The notes beneath the pieces are model-generated. The model did not search any database. It saw only the letters and a program-made list of their open reading frames with translations, and was not told the origin of the DNA. 64,000 bases of DNA from Haliclona indistincta (Eukaryota; Porifera; Demospongiae; Haplosclerida; Chalinidae), in the NCBI GenBank assembly GCA_964017065.1, contig OZ024783.1, positions 9,561,367-9,625,366 of the forward strand, in the 5' to 3' direction. How positions within the stretch are numbered: position 1 is the first letter of the stretch; each line of letters begins with the position of its first letter. Position numbers and translations under genes: made by a program. Of this stretch, positions 36,001 to 41,800 are shown piece after piece.

Positions 36001-37784
36001 CGTTGTAATAACGCCGTTTGTGTCCATGAGACCACCAGCAGGAGTCAACCAGTTAACGAATATAACCAATACAATGCTTCATCAGGCTCCGTCAAACTCT
36101 AACCCGTCACTGCCGGTCACGGTGATCTCCCTAAGTCCAATCATAGACAAAACAACACAGAAAGCTGTCAACCGAGACGAGACGGGATGGTTAGTCGGTT
36201 AGTCCTGTCCGCACTAACCATTCTTTGCGTACTACTGGTGCTACTGCCTTATTTCACGCCAATGTGCCTGAGCGTATCATCCAGAAGACTACTGGTCATC
36301 GCTCACTAGAGAGTCTTCGCACTTACGAACGCATTTCAACCGAACAACACCAGGCAGTTTCTAGAATAATGAGTTCAACTAAACCAGAAAGCTATGAGAA
36401 CGAGCTGAAGAAAGCCAGTCCTGAATATCAAGTACATGTATGTGCATCAGCATCAGCATCATCCAGCAGTACTCACAATGCATCATCTAGTGCTGGGAGG
36501 TTGTTTGGTGACCTTACCAATTGTACAATTGGAAAACTCATTGTGAATGTCAAGCCAACTGTCAATCAACAGTGCGACAGCGAAGAGGAGAACTGAAACA
36601 ATTGTACTTGGTTGATTGGACAACATTATACATGTGGCAATGCAACTTGTATCACTTGATTTGTTTTTGACAATAATAATATTCATTGTTGTATCATAGC
36701 AACGCGAATGACATAGTTAGCAACCGATGACGTCAAGCAGTTTCAACAGCACGTTGTCAAAGATAATGGCGGATCTAGAGGATGAGAATAAGCTTTGGGA
36801 ATCTGGGTCAATAGGAACTTCTACACCAAAAGCATTACAACGAGCCGTATTTTTCTACATCGGCAAAAGGTTCAATATACGAGATGAGCATCTAGGATTA
36901 GGACCTTCACAGTTCAGGAGATCATCAGATCCTGATTGTTATACGTATGTGGAGCATGGGTCAAAGAACAGAGTAGGTGGAGTGGCCGAACTACGTATAG
37001 AAAACAAGGTTGTACCATGCTATTCTGTACCCGAAAATGGAGAAAAGTGCTTGGTGTCATTGCTAGACACTTACCTCAACAAGCTCCCAGGATTTGCATT
37101 CGACAAGAATATCCTGTATTGTCGCCCAAAATCAACTGTACCTGTTCGAGGCCCATGGTACGATTCGGTGGCTGTTGGTACAAATACTCTGTCAAGTTTG
37201 GTCAGAACCATGGGTATTGATGCTGGAATTGCTGCCCGCACTAACCATTCTTTGCATGCTAACCGGTGCTACTGCCTTATTTCAGGACAGCGAAGAGGAG
37301 AATTGAAACAATTGTACTTTTGTTGATTGGACAAGATTATTGCAACATGTATCACTTGAACGTCATTGTTTTTGTTTTCCCATGTGGGTCATATGACTTT
37401 ACTATGTAAAGCACATGACTTCCTAGAAAATATGCGATATTCCCTAGGGAATATACATATTCCCTAGGGATTTCTGATATTGGACAGGAAATCACATGAC
37501 TTTTTTGCATATTGCCCTGGAGTCACCTGATCTCCAGGGAAATATGCTCTATAAACTGTGAGTGGTGCCGTTGATCTAAAGGCCTGCTATGATACAACTT
37601 GCTATAAGCACCATATCGTACTACAATACAGTCACAACCAACAATTGTTTCTCACCTTATACAGCCTGACCACACCTTCTTCCACAGCCCACTACAATGT
37701 TGGTTAGCGTGGCTCTGTTGCCTAGCGACAGGATTACAAGCCAGTGCTTGCAGACATACAAACAACCATTGGAAGCACTCTGCC
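7239..37784 (-). CDS. ATM: ATM serine/threonine kinase gene, N-terminal HEAT solenoid portion (26 exons, both ends outside or missing)
   Basis: ATM is the DNA double-strand-break checkpoint kinase of the PIKK family. Twenty-six exons on the minus strand form one reading frame of 3737 bases (about 1245 codons), and every junction is in phase. Reading in transcript order, the translation is collinear with the human ATM solenoid as I remember it: [82 protein letters not shown] estimate that it covers roughly human residues 550-1550. No start codon, FAT, kinase or FATC region is present in the window. Introns range from under 100 bases to 10.9 kb. Exon coordinates are given in the four segment entries. 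Confidence 0.93.
7952..8097. repeat. (GGGA)n microsatellite forming the pyrimidine tract of an ATM acceptor
   Basis: About 145 bases of GGGA/GAGA repeats. On the transcribed minus strand this is an uninterrupted CCCT/CTCT tract that ends in the CTAG acceptor of the exon 7788-7949. Long reading frames of Arg/Glu/Gly or Pro/Ser/Leu here are composition artefacts. Confidence 0.95.
9003..10696 (-). other. ATM intron of 1.7 kb
   Basis: Contains the foldback element at 9299-9572, a short GAAA/GAAG-rich tract near 10077-10105 and otherwise unremarkable sequence. No other coding similarity was seen. Confidence 0.7.
9299..9572. repeat. Foldback element: long near-perfect inverted repeat
   Basis: A left arm starting AACAAGTAATAAAAAC (9299) is repeated in inverse orientation up to 9572. 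The arms are about 125 bases with only a few mismatches or indels, and the loop is about 20 bases. It lies inside an ATM intron, so the pre-mRNA would carry a hairpin of about 125 bp. It may be a palindromic MITE or a recent inverted duplication; no transposase is present. Confidence 0.9.
10697..17433 (-). CDS. ATM: ATM exon cluster (12 exons)
   Basis: Exons in transcript order: 17359-17433, 16605-16755, 14843-15048, 14711-14746, 14540-14622, 14053-14235, 13154-13284, 12750-12961, 12220-12390, 11719-11876, 11224-11470, 10697-10936. Every junction keeps phase. Diagnostic similarities include [22 protein letters not shown] at the 14053/13284 junction (human GAFWHLTKE), [13 protein letters not shown] (human SPICEKQALFALC), [16 protein letters not shown] (human FPFILLNYTNIEDFYR) and [20 protein letters not shown] (human [20 protein letters not shown]). 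The 16605-16755 exon is Ser/Asp-rich and weakly conserved, like the matching acidic linker in human ATM. The 36-base exon 14711-14746 is the smallest. Confidence 0.92.
11985..12174. mobile_element. Short TIR MITE, copy 1, in an ATM intron
   Basis: Begins GCCTAGTTCACAACGAGTC and ends with the inverse form ...GACTCATTGTGACTAGGC. The flanks are TAAA and TTAA. The second copy at 13010-13148 shares both ends and much of the interior (a CTATTTCTTGC block). Confidence 0.8.
12404..12727. repeat. (GTGAG/GAGTGG)n microsatellite
   Basis: About 320 bases of GTGA, GTGG and GAGT repeats in the ATM intron between exons 12750-12961 and 12220-12390. No coding meaning. Confidence 0.95.
13010..13148. mobile_element. 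Short TIR MITE, copy 2, inserted into an ATM splice donor
   Basis: Terminal inverted repeats GCCTAGTTCACAAT and ATTGTGAACTAGGC, flanked by TTAA on both sides (13006-13009 and 13149-13152). On the minus strand the right TTAA forms part of the donor GTTAAG that follows the exon 13154-13284. Apart from the element and its target duplication, the intron (12962-13153) is only about 50 bases. Confidence 0.8.
13497..13870. repeat. 21-base minisatellite, about 18 copies
   Basis: The unit is GTTAGTACTCTAGTACTAATA, with single-base variants and some 15-base shortened units. Because 21 is a multiple of three, all frames stay open and yield periodic seven-residue peptides on both strands. I do not regard these as genes. 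Confidence 0.95.
13868..13940. mobile_element. Internal fragment of the 591-base piggyBac-like MITE
   Basis: About 70 bases beginning GTTAGTACTTTGGGGCTGG match the middle of the MITE copies at 28054, 28783 and 53218. The fragment directly abuts the 21-base minisatellite, whose unit begins with the same GTTAGTACT. Confidence 0.75.
15049..16604 (-). other. ATM intron of 1.56 kb containing a direct duplication
   Basis: Most of the intron is two diverged direct copies of about 500 bases (separate entry). No gene was seen. Confidence 0.7.
15418..16507. repeat. Tandem duplication of about 507 bases, two copies
   Basis: GGTATGAACAGGCT occurs at about 15478 and again at about 15985, each followed by the same stretch: CTTTCGTTCTCGAGTTATG, then CACCTTGACGGCCGTCTTTG, then AGACATCTCAAGAAAAAGCC. 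Copy 2 carries small deletions and a further partial internal duplication around 16370-16440. Confidence 0.9.
16840..17285. mobile_element. TIR MITE with TAA target duplication (PIF/Harbinger-like)
   Basis: The left end AGGTGTATCCGCACT and right end AGTGCGGATATGCCT are inverted copies with two mismatches, and the similarity extends inward (TTTCAAT blocks). TAA flanks both sides (16837-16839, 17286-17288), which is the usual PIF/Harbinger target duplication. The copy is 446 bases, without a transposase, inside an ATM intron. Confidence 0.75.
18405..18560 (+). pseudogene. Fragment resembling a hAT-type (ZNF862-like) transposase-derived protein
   Basis: The frame reads [17 protein letters not shown] followed by [19 protein letters not shown], the pattern of a conserved block in hAT-derived ZNF862-like proteins of animals (W..KC..L..L...YG.YL.HL...D.S.K..DRA.L.GY). 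Only this block survives, and the frame then runs into different sequence. Assignment from memory of the family; no catalytic part is present. Confidence 0.45.
18570..18785 (+). pseudogene. C-terminal tail fragment of a Ty3/gypsy Pol polyprotein
   Basis: In one frame the sequence reads [18 protein letters not shown] and continues into a Pro/Ser/Arg-rich tail with [13 protein letters not shown]. This resembles the end of Ty3/gypsy integrases, where a small barrel domain is followed by an Arg/Pro-rich tail. It directly follows the hAT-like fragment, so the two relics are nested or joined by deletion. Confidence 0.4.
19096..19731 (+). pseudogene. PIF/Harbinger-type (DDE_Tnp_4) transposase, N-terminal and first-Asp region, decayed
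   Basis: The 211-codon frame contains, at about 19465-19590, [18 protein letters not shown], which fits the first catalytic-Asp block of DDE_Tnp_4 transposases (usually IIDCSEIFIE.P). The usual Cys after Asp is Gly, and the following YKxHNT-type motif is degraded to GATTNIIT. The remaining catalytic blocks lie about 1.9 kb further on at 21463-21830. The copy is interrupted by a SINE whose tRNA-like head overlaps the end of this frame. Confidence 0.6.
19710..19896 (+). mobile_element. tRNA-derived SINE
   Basis: Pol III box A TGGTTCAACTGG (19717-19728) and box B GGTTCGAGTCC (19761-19771) are correctly spaced. They are followed by a tRNA-unrelated body of about 100 bases and an A-rich tail ending near 19896. 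The acceptor and T stems do not pair properly, so this is not a functional tRNA gene. It sits inside the decayed PIF/Harbinger transposase. Confidence 0.75.
21463..21830 (+). pseudogene. PIF/Harbinger-type transposase, C-terminal catalytic region, frameshifted
   Basis: Three frames taken in turn give the rest of a DDE_Tnp_4 domain: [20 protein letters not shown], then KDVILADRS, then [14 protein letters not shown] with EATRKIAK, then [18 protein letters not shown]. The middle Asp (ADR) and the Glu of RIHVE, expected as catalytic residues, are both present. At least two frameshifts separate the blocks, so the gene is dead. It is probably the same insertion as the relic at 19096-19731, with about 1.7 kb of other sequence in between. 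Confidence 0.7.
21789..22118. repeat. 32-base minisatellite, about 10 copies
   Basis: The unit is GTGCTAGACGCTGTTG followed by TACACACACGTGTGAT. One copy has an extra ACAC. Each unit contains the palindrome CACACGTGTG. The first unit overlaps the end of the transposase relic (ATGCTAGACGCTGTTGTAC). Confidence 0.95.
22586..23640 (+). pseudogene. Ty3/gypsy Gag-protease relic, truncated before reverse transcriptase
   Basis: An ATG at 22586 opens a Gag frame ([15 protein letters not shown], then [11 protein letters not shown]) that is stopped by TAA at 22730. It then continues to 23551 with typical Gag blocks such as [20 protein letters not shown]. The protease site reads [13 protein letters not shown], where the catalytic triad DTG has become DTE. 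After the stop at 23551 a second frame shows [16 protein letters not shown], the lead-in to reverse transcriptase, and then similarity ends. Family: metazoan Ty3/gypsy element. Inactive because of the stop, the DTE change and the missing RT, RNase H and integrase. Confidence 0.8.
24274..26801 (-). CDS. ATM: ATM exon cluster (9 exons)
   Basis: Exons in transcript order: 26741-26801, 26423-26475, 26137-26373, 25965-26066, 25737-25836, 25549-25610, 25398-25497, 24731-24895, 24274-24414. All junctions are in phase. The 26423-26475 exon encodes [17 protein letters not shown], close to the human VDREFWKLF segment, and its donor is GC (GCAAGT) rather than GT. The 25737-25836 exon encodes [15 protein letters not shown], matching FSEVEELFLQTTFDK in human ATM. 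Introns are 80-560 bases and hold GTGA- and GGAT-type microsatellites. The 26137-26373 exon could contain a small extra intron, since its middle part is less conserved. Confidence 0.88.
25846..25910. repeat. (GTGA/GGGA)n microsatellite
   Basis: Short tetranucleotide-like tract in the ATM intron directly upstream (in transcript sense) of exon 25737-25836. Confidence 0.9.
26502..26665. repeat. (GGAT)n microsatellite with GGGA/GTGA flank
   Basis: About 25 GGAT units followed by GTGA and GGGA units. It lies in the ATM intron between exons 26741-26801 and 26423-26475. The His/Pro/Ser/Ile-rich minus-strand frame is a repeat artefact. Confidence 0.95.
27231..27312 (-). mobile_element. tRNA-like SINE head or tRNA pseudogene
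   Basis: On the minus strand, box A TAGCTTAGTGGG (27303-27292) and box B GGTTCGACTC (27259-27250) are spaced as in a tRNA. A run of nine T that could terminate Pol III follows. The acceptor and T stems do not pair, so I do not call a functional tRNA. Confidence 0.6.
28054..28644. mobile_element. piggyBac-like MITE, copy 1 (591 bases)
   Basis: The element begins CCCTTTAAACACTAAAT and ends with the inverse of CCCTTTAAGCCCTAATG. TTAA lies immediately outside both ends (28050-28053, 28645-28648). A TTAA target duplication with CCC termini is the hallmark of the piggyBac superfamily. A subterminal hairpin TGACGCAA..TTGCGTCA lies near the right end. No transposase is encoded; the short frames inside are not genes. 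Confidence 0.85.
28649..28778. other. 130-base spacer between two MITE copies
   Basis: This sequence (starts TGAATTTTCGTCAAAATT, ends TTCAAGGTGC) is absent from the duplicated empty locus near 30150. It therefore arrived together with the MITE pair, or belongs to an earlier insertion at the same TTAA. Confidence 0.6.
28783..29373. mobile_element. piggyBac-like MITE, copy 2 (591 bases)
   Basis: Same length and ends as copy 1; I see only two base differences between them (in the TTTTA[T/C]GCC and ATATTT[C/T]AGC contexts). TTAA flanks both sides (28779-28782, 29374-29377). The near identity indicates recent duplication or gene conversion. Confidence 0.88.
30237..32735. repeat. Dispersed direct repeats in the ATM intron
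   Basis: Three sequence families recur. The block with CATTTTAAGCAGAGTGACGT and GATCTGCCAAGATCCCTTAG occurs at about 30243-30307 and 31863-31925. The block with GGTCGAATATCGATATAAA and AGAGATCTCAGAAAAGAAAG occurs at about 30450-30515 and 32600-32665. A weaker version lies at 30600-30700. Small palindromes occur at about 31438-31461, 32365-32402 and 32430-32452. No gene was recognised. Confidence 0.7.
33145..33188. repeat. Perfect 20-base inverted repeat with 4-base loop
   Basis: TCTGGGTCGAGTGCAGACGC, then TTAT, then the exact reverse complement. It is followed by short CAACAATCTCAAT-type direct repeats up to about 33265. Confidence 0.95.
33540..34530 (+). pseudogene. Ulp1/SENP-like cysteine protease domain relic, split by a TIR element
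   Basis: The left part encodes [19 protein letters not shown] and LNDNH, then (after a frameshift) [20 protein letters not shown]. The right part, in frame once the inserted element and one target copy are disregarded, continues HDNH, a [22 protein letters not shown]. This is the order of the C48 (Ulp1-like) domain found in many animal transposon-borne genes: W...LT..D...G..LND.H, then Q.IH...HWV....VNVYDS. The catalytic His is kept (HDNH), but the Trp after it is a stop and the first part is frameshifted. It is a dead gene, or the remains of a larger mobile element. Confidence 0.6.
33797..34354. mobile_element. 558-base non-autonomous TIR transposon
   Basis: Ends CAGGAGCCCATAAGAGGAAG and the inverse CTTCCTCTTATGGGCTCCTG. 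TIR similarity extends for about 70 bases (including the TAAACTCCG[CT]CGC block). The perfect 7-base direct repeat TCCATAT flanks the element (33790-33796 and 34355-34361). CAG...CTG ends with 7-8 base duplications suggest a hAT or P-like superfamily, but this is inference. A diverged partial relative lies at about 59470-59755. Confidence 0.85.
34759..35133 (+). CDS. PHD-finger-containing reading frame, probably mobile-element derived
   Basis: A frame of about 124 codons. Residues about 55-105 form a PHD-type zinc finger: [20 protein letters not shown], then EWYHHSC and WYC. The order C-x-C...C-x2-C...H-x2-C...C fits, but the last ligand is missing (WYCNYY), so the finger is incomplete. The start codon is uncertain (34759 reads ATG in good frame). 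In animals such PHD fingers often sit at the C-terminus of transposon proteins, and the Ulp1-like relic is 300 bases upstream, so both may belong to one element. Confidence 0.5.
   Translation: MTKLTQAAMEPDGQMTKTDNLIRALQYTSRELRSKYLNIKPYLRTRRTPRNAITDTMTFTIHNCYCRMKDDGEKLIECSKCNEWYHHSCVKKRVKKKEIWYCNYYKVDIDSFITHCTCMFNLSL
35193..35384. repeat. 48-base tandem repeat, four copies, each with a TATA-like box
   Basis: Units start CCAAATACGACAGA at 35193, 35241, 35289 and 35337. Each contains GAGGTATAAAAAGAGGG. Because 48 is divisible by three, the plus strand encodes a 16-residue period ([16 protein letters not shown]). Neither coding nor promoter function is shown. Confidence 0.95.
35513..36186. other. 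Unassigned stretch before the Crypton relics
   Basis: Contains a diverged direct repeat (CAACTGGCCAGGTG at about 35537 and 35722). A frame of about 99 codons at 35903-36202 has no recognised domain. Confidence 0.4.
36187..36596 (+). pseudogene. Crypton-type tyrosine recombinase, C-terminal catalytic part
   Basis: The frame reads [20 protein letters not shown] then [15 protein letters not shown], with the tyrosine-recombinase HxxR-to-Tyr layout: the sequence before TGATAL encodes H-S-L-R, GHRS supplies the second His, and RTYER holds the nucleophilic Tyr. The tail [18 protein letters not shown] is typical of Crypton-derived DUF3504 proteins. The N-terminal and first catalytic Arg regions are missing because similarity starts abruptly at about 36205. 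Confidence 0.75.
36727..37315 (+). pseudogene. Crypton-type tyrosine recombinase copy with internal deletion
   Basis: The 199-codon frame carries the part missing from the previous copy: [50 protein letters not shown] and [11 protein letters not shown]. The HxxR motif has become H-S-L-H. From GCTACTGCCTTATTTCA the copy jumps directly to GGACAGCGAAGAGGAGAA, removing about 320 bases present in the copy at 36187-36596. It therefore lacks the nucleophilic Tyr and cannot be active. The 3' flanks of both copies are similar (ACAATTGTACTT, TTGATTGGACAA). Confidence 0.8.
37430..37480. repeat. Short palindromes ATATTCCCTAGGGAATAT and relatives
   Basis: A perfect 18-base palindrome at about 37438-37455 is followed by a second CATATTCCCTAGGGA. 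They are close to the 3' end of the Crypton copy. Function unknown. Confidence 0.7.
37656..37784 (-). CDS. ATM: ATM exon, most 5' one found in this window
   Basis: A 129-base exon with acceptor TTATTCCAG and donor GTGAGAAAC. It encodes [13 protein letters not shown] and then [14 protein letters not shown], which matches the human segment ending LLKLWNKIWCITFRG. It joins in phase to the exon ending at 26801, which encodes [20 protein letters not shown]. The intervening intron is 10,854 bases long. I found no earlier ATM exon between 37785 and 64000. Confidence 0.85.
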
Positions 37785-38880
37785 CTGGAATAAATAAACA
37801 AACAATGAAAAACACAAAATAATATACAAAATGTTTAAGTTATAGATAAACTACACCTACCAGGATATACATGAGGCGGTTGGTTAAATAGACACTAATT
37901 AATAACTGCCGAGTGTATATCTGGTAAACCAAGGTAGGTGGAGTTAATCTGGTTTGTACTACAATGCGTGGGTGTCTGTCTACGCATGCGCATTCTATGC
38001 CTCGTGTGCAGCTATATGGCTAGCTACCTAGCTAGGGTCTCCCTGTGCTGTGACTAGAGGCGATCATTTGTTGAGGAACACCGAGACTTTGCACATCTCT
38101 TGAATTATATTTTTAACCTCACAATGGTAGTTAGAAGCGCATTCTTACTTCCCGAGGGATTTAGACGACTGGCAGTTCCCTTGATGACACCCACGCATTG
38201 TAGTACAAATAATAAATAAATAAAATGTACAATAATAAAATAATAATTACAGTAGACCTTCACCAATCTCAACACTTTAGCATCTCGTTAGAAAGACAAT
38301 TCAATTGTTAACAAATTTGGTCAGCTTGTGAAAACATTCATAATAAAATTCACAATTTATTTGTGTGTTCCGATTAGCGAGGGTCTACTGTTAATACTGT
38401 AAATACGGAAGTTAAAAAATTTCGAGAGATAAATTCTCATGTTAAAATACTTTTGTAGGTCGACCTGCCCCACGAAAATATTTCAACATCGAAATGTTAT
38501 CAACGTGAAGGCAAGCACACAGCTTCTACACACAACTGTATTGCTATTGCTGCTGAGGCCGAGATATTTGTTTCTCATCCACCGCCCGCCCGTGTTTCTG
38601 TATACCACACGTATTATTCTTATTCTAATTAAGCAAATTCAATATTTCACAAGCACGAGGCACTATAAAGCAGGATGTATCTATAATAATGCTGGATAAT
38701 GTTTCTGTATACGACTACTATTGTCACACTACGCTCATCGCTCCTCCATATTGAGTCTTAATAAAGTCTAAATCTGTCGGAGTTCTATGGAAGAGTGAGT
38801 TCAAATGCCAGTTCTTTCCCAAGTACTTTTACACAGTATCCTGCTATTCTATACAGGTTGCATCTTTATTCGATCATATG
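37785..38880. other. Region upstream of the first visible ATM exon, no gene seen
   Basis: On the minus strand I searched for earlier ATM exons and found none. The plus-strand frame at 38439-38699 has no recognisable domain. AT-rich simple sequence occurs near 38205-38250. Confidence 0.4.
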
Positions 38881-41800
38881 TTGTGGCCGATATAGACGGA
38901 CAAGGTTGTCATAAAAATACTAAAAAAAAGCAAACTATTAAAAGTTGGTTGAAAATGATCAATCCATTCTAGACACACTAGACAACAATAATCAGTGGAC
39001 TTAAAGTTCAAGTGAATCAAGACATCACATGTAGTACAATGGCACCTTCACCATCACTATAAACAAGTATTTTGAGGAAGAACTTTTTTGAGGAAGCACT
39101 GCACCTCCTCACTGAAGATCTGTAGCTCTCCTCAGTTGCAGTGTTATAATAAAATTAATTATATCAGACCAGCCATTTCACCGAGATAGAGCAATGGAGC
39201 AGCCAAAGCATCTGACAAGCGATAAAGAAACAGAACTCTGACGTTAAATTTAGCACAAAGTAATAATTCCAGTTTAACAAAGTGGTAATTTTTATTTATA
39301 ATGATCAATAGCAGCAATGACGTACAAGTTCTTTTCAACAGAAAATGGAACTGCTCCGGTTCTGCATTTGTTTGCTATTATTAATACTATTTGATTAATT
39401 CATCACATTAGTTAATTCATCACATTAGTTAATTCATCACTATCTCATCACAATAATTCTTGCCAGCTGGCATTCTGCTCAAAAGTAATCAAATAGTGGT
39501 GAGAATGGAATCGGACAAAGTTGTCAAAATCGATTTTTAAAGAAGCACAGCATTATAATGAAAGCTATGAGTACTGATGAAAAGAAGAATATTATACTTA
39601 AAAGCTTATTGAGTTGTGTGAACCCAAAATTAAGTTTCCAGTAAAGAGAATAAAGATTATTATTATTGTTTGTATTAAGGACATAACCAATCAAACAGTT
39701 GAAGTTAATATTCAAACACCAGCATTAGGTAATAGTTCCTTAAAGAAAGAAGTTGAATCAAGTTTTAAAGTGGTAATTAACAGAGGCAAAGACATACATG
39801 ATCATCCGACAGGAGAAAGACATGTTACTACTCTGGTTCAACTCGTAACCACCAGACAAGTACTCACGAAACAATACCGAAAGATCTTGATCTGAGAATA
39901 CTGCCATGATAGAGAACCTGGGTTTTCAGGAGGCGAGTGGCTAGATTGAATTCAACCAGCACCAGGGTGTGATCGGACAAGGTTGTCATGGAACTGACTG
40001 TTAATAAACAATCACGGCTCTTTTCATGGAGAAACACACAAAATCGATTATCAATGGTTCCGTTTGGAGTAGCATACTTAAATAAGAGGTGAATTTAATT
40101 GCACAATTTAATTTATACATGTTAAAGATTGAGGATTGTTCAAGAAAAATTAAGTAAAAGTGATGGTCCTACTTTCAAACAAGTCAATTAATTAATAAGT
40201 CAATTTATTTGTCCATATTTTTGAGTATTGTAGTCATGGTATCATGAGAGGAGCAAACTTAGGGTCAAATTATTGTTTATCATCATTGTCATCGCCGTAG
40301 TTATTAGCGTGTAGCGTCATCTATAGCAACGCGCAAAGACGCAGACCATTGCATCTAGTGTTATTTTTAAAATAGTTACAATCATGTGCTTTGATATCAT
40401 TTGCAATGGACTCACTCCTACTCATTACAGTTGGTTACATGTGGCAACACATCCGTTTTTATTATTGTGTCCCAGACAGGCCACGGGCAAGCTTATATTC
40501 AACTCGCATCGTAATCCCACCCGTATGATAACTCTGACATTTCGTGATTCTGTATTGTAAGAGATGGTAAAGGTGAGCTCACAGGGAGGAATTTGCTATC
40601 ATTAACTTCTTTCAAATAAATAAGTGTGTCCACATTTTTGAGTTTTGTAGTCATGGTAACATGAGAGCATGAGAGGAGCAAACTTAGGGCCAAATATTAT
40701 TGTTTTATTATCATTGTCATCGCCGTAGTTATTAGCGCGTAGCATCATCTATAGCAACGCGTAAAGACGCAGACCATCGCATTTTTTGCAAGATTTTTGC
40801 TATCAGCATCACCATCACCACACACAGCCTAAGGTGACCCTCTCTGTCTCTCTAGACACAAGCAGTCAGTCATGATCAGGACCACGAGCTGTCTCCATCA
40901 TCACTCACTCCATCAGGTACTACACATGTACATGTACTCAGTGTACAGTATTGGAAATGCATCCGCTTTTATTAACATTAACAGCTGGGGAGAGATTGAT
41001 GAACAGTTCCAGAATGAAGTTTAAGCAAGTTTTTAAATCTTTAAAGAAACAAGATTAATAAAGTGGTACTTAACAGAGACAAAGACATGCATGATCTTCC
41101 GACAGGAGAAAGAACATGTAACGTTACTCCGGTTCAACTCATAACCACCAGACAAGTACTAGCCTTAAAATAATTAGACAAAATTAATATATTTTACTTC
41201 TCTTGCCTTAAAATTATAGGAGCAAGATTGGGGCAATTTTCTATCAGTTATTATTAAAACATTAACGATCAATGTCTAATTAAAGACATTAAAACACAGT
41301 GTGATATCAATCACAGTAAGATCATCTAGTAGGGACATGATGCAAAATATTCATATGTGGCTACGTCATAGGGGATGATCGGACAAGGTTGTCATGGAAA
41401 TACAAAAAAATCAAACTATTAAAAGTTGGTTGAAAATGATCAATTCATTCTAGACATGCTAGACAACAAGAGATAACTAACAATAGACAAGTGATGTGAT
41501 GAAGATAGAACAGACCTACATTTCAAGAAGAAGTGAAATTATAGAAGGAAAGTATAAGTTAAATGAGCTACTTCGAGTCGACAGTCAAACGAAGTATTCT
41601 GCTGCATGGCAACAGTGGTAGCAATGTTTTTTATTAATTATTCTAGGTGAAAAGTGAATTCAACAGGGTGATGGGCATGCAAATGGATCACAGGTGTGCT
41701 GCACATGCATATATACCTACATAAGTAGGTGCAATATCGAGTCATCATTCTTCTCAGGACTAACTAAGGACTTGGAACAAAAATCTTCCAACATGAGTGA

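Larger units (their letters stand above)
26802..37655 (-). other. 10.9 kb ATM intron rich in mobile elements
   Basis: The flanking exons join in phase. Inside are a tRNA-like SINE head, two piggyBac-like MITEs, several diverged direct repeats, an Ulp1-like protease relic with an inserted TIR element, a PHD-finger reading frame, a 48-base tandem repeat and two Crypton relics (separate entries). Stretches such as 30700-31800 show no recognisable content. Confidence 0.75.

Noticed and set aside
38040..38180. Possible further upstream ATM exon on the minus strand
   Set aside because: Frames are interrupted and lack similarity to the expected preceding ATM segment.
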